A stretch of 5,894 nt of DNA from positions 1-5,894 of the forward strand of contig JAJZHS010000173.1 in assembly GCA_021798395.1 (NCBI GenBank), read 5' to 3'. Under the pieces are notes generated by a model that was given only the letters and a program-made list of their open reading frames with translations, was not told where the DNA came from and did not search any database. Both the position numbers and the translations under genes were made by a program. The DNA is from Pseudomonadota bacterium. GTDB lineage: Bacteria; Pseudomonadota; Gammaproteobacteria; Burkholderiales; Burkholderiaceae_C. The number at the start of each line of letters is the position of its first letter. Position 1 is the first letter of the stretch. Shown piece by piece: positions 5,830 to 5,894 of this stretch.

Positions 5830-5894
5830 TCAATGGCATGCGCACGCCGCGCCGCAAGGCGGCGCGGCCGCCGGCGCGGACTCCGACGCGCTGG
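5830..5894 (-). CDS. FmdB family zinc-ribbon protein, C-terminal end only
   Basis: Only the last 21 codons are in the window; the gene continues beyond the right edge. Reading the minus strand to the TGA at 5832-5830 gives a tail of Ser, Ala and Pro followed by PCGAACACH and stop. Small FmdB-type proteins have an N-terminal CxxC zinc ribbon and commonly end in a low-complexity Ala/Gly/Ser linker and a Cys/His-rich tip of this kind. They are also the usual gene upstream of DUF502-aspS in Burkholderiales. The zinc ribbon itself would be upstream and cannot be checked here. Function of the family is unclear (regulation was proposed for the founding FmdB). The call rests on the tail composition plus gene order, so it is moderate. 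Confidence 0.65.
   Translation of the reverse strand, partial: SASESAPAAAPPCGAACACH
5846..5868. repeat. 10-bp all-GC hairpin inside the FmdB tail codons
   Basis: Arms gccgcgccgc (5846-5855) and gcggcgcggc (5859-5868) are perfect complements around the triloop aag. It lies within codons for the Pro-Cys-Gly-Ala region and ends 13 nt before the stop on the minus strand. No T-run follows, so it is not a standard intrinsic terminator. It might protect or pause the transcript end, or simply reflect the GC-rich Ala/Pro/Gly codons. Confidence 0.6.

Noticed and set aside
1..5894. Mobile element, toxin-antitoxin, defence system, CRISPR array or biosynthetic cluster
   Set aside because: All coding space is filled by conserved housekeeping families with uniform strand and base composition. 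No transposase, integrase, repeat-spacer pattern or small toxin-like gene pair was seen.

Overview
The window is very GC-rich (about 70% by eye) and every gene I can support lies on the minus strand, so the text below follows transcription from high to low coordinates. Protein matches and gene order (FmdB-type zinc ribbon, DUF502 membrane protein, aspS, nudB, EEP-family phosphatase, clsB) point to a betaproteobacterium, most likely of the order Burkholderiales. This is ordinary chromosomal housekeeping DNA: I see no transposase, integrase, phage gene, CRISPR array, tRNA or rRNA.

Layout in transcription order: (1) 5894-5830, the last 21 codons of an FmdB-family zinc-ribbon gene, cut by the window edge, with a 10-bp all-GC hairpin in its tail; (2) 5771-5148, a DUF502 (COV1-like) two-helix membrane protein; (3) 5060-3264, aspS, aspartyl-tRNA synthetase with features of the non-discriminating Asp/Asn type; (4) 3261-2146, a type I DAHP synthase (aroG/aroF class), starting 2 bases after the aspS stop; (5) 2119-1646, nudB, a Nudix hydrolase acting in folate synthesis; (6) 1649-822, a YbhP-like endonuclease/exonuclease/phosphatase protein overlapping nudB by ATGA; (7) 821-599, a palindrome-rich spacer; (8) 598-1, the first about 199 codons of clsB, a cardiolipin synthase of the phospholipase D superfamily, cut by the left edge.

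Genes 3-6 are packed with spacings of 2 bp, 26 bp and a 4-bp overlap, so they probably form one transcription unit. DAHP synthase begins the shikimate pathway to chorismate, which supplies p-aminobenzoate for folate, and NudB acts on the pterin side of folate. That gives a plausible but unproven metabolic link. The YbhP-ClsB pair is also adjacent in E. coli (ybhP-clsB-ybhN), suggesting a phospholipid module at the downstream end.

I did not find a convincing undescribed system. The most interesting non-coding signal is the 223-bp spacer 599-821, with four clear inverted repeats and a pair of 17-nt imperfect direct repeats 159 bp apart, resembling a REP-like intergenic repeat. The most interesting protein-level observation is a glycine in the DAHP synthase effector site that predicts tyrosine-type rather than phenylalanine-type feedback.
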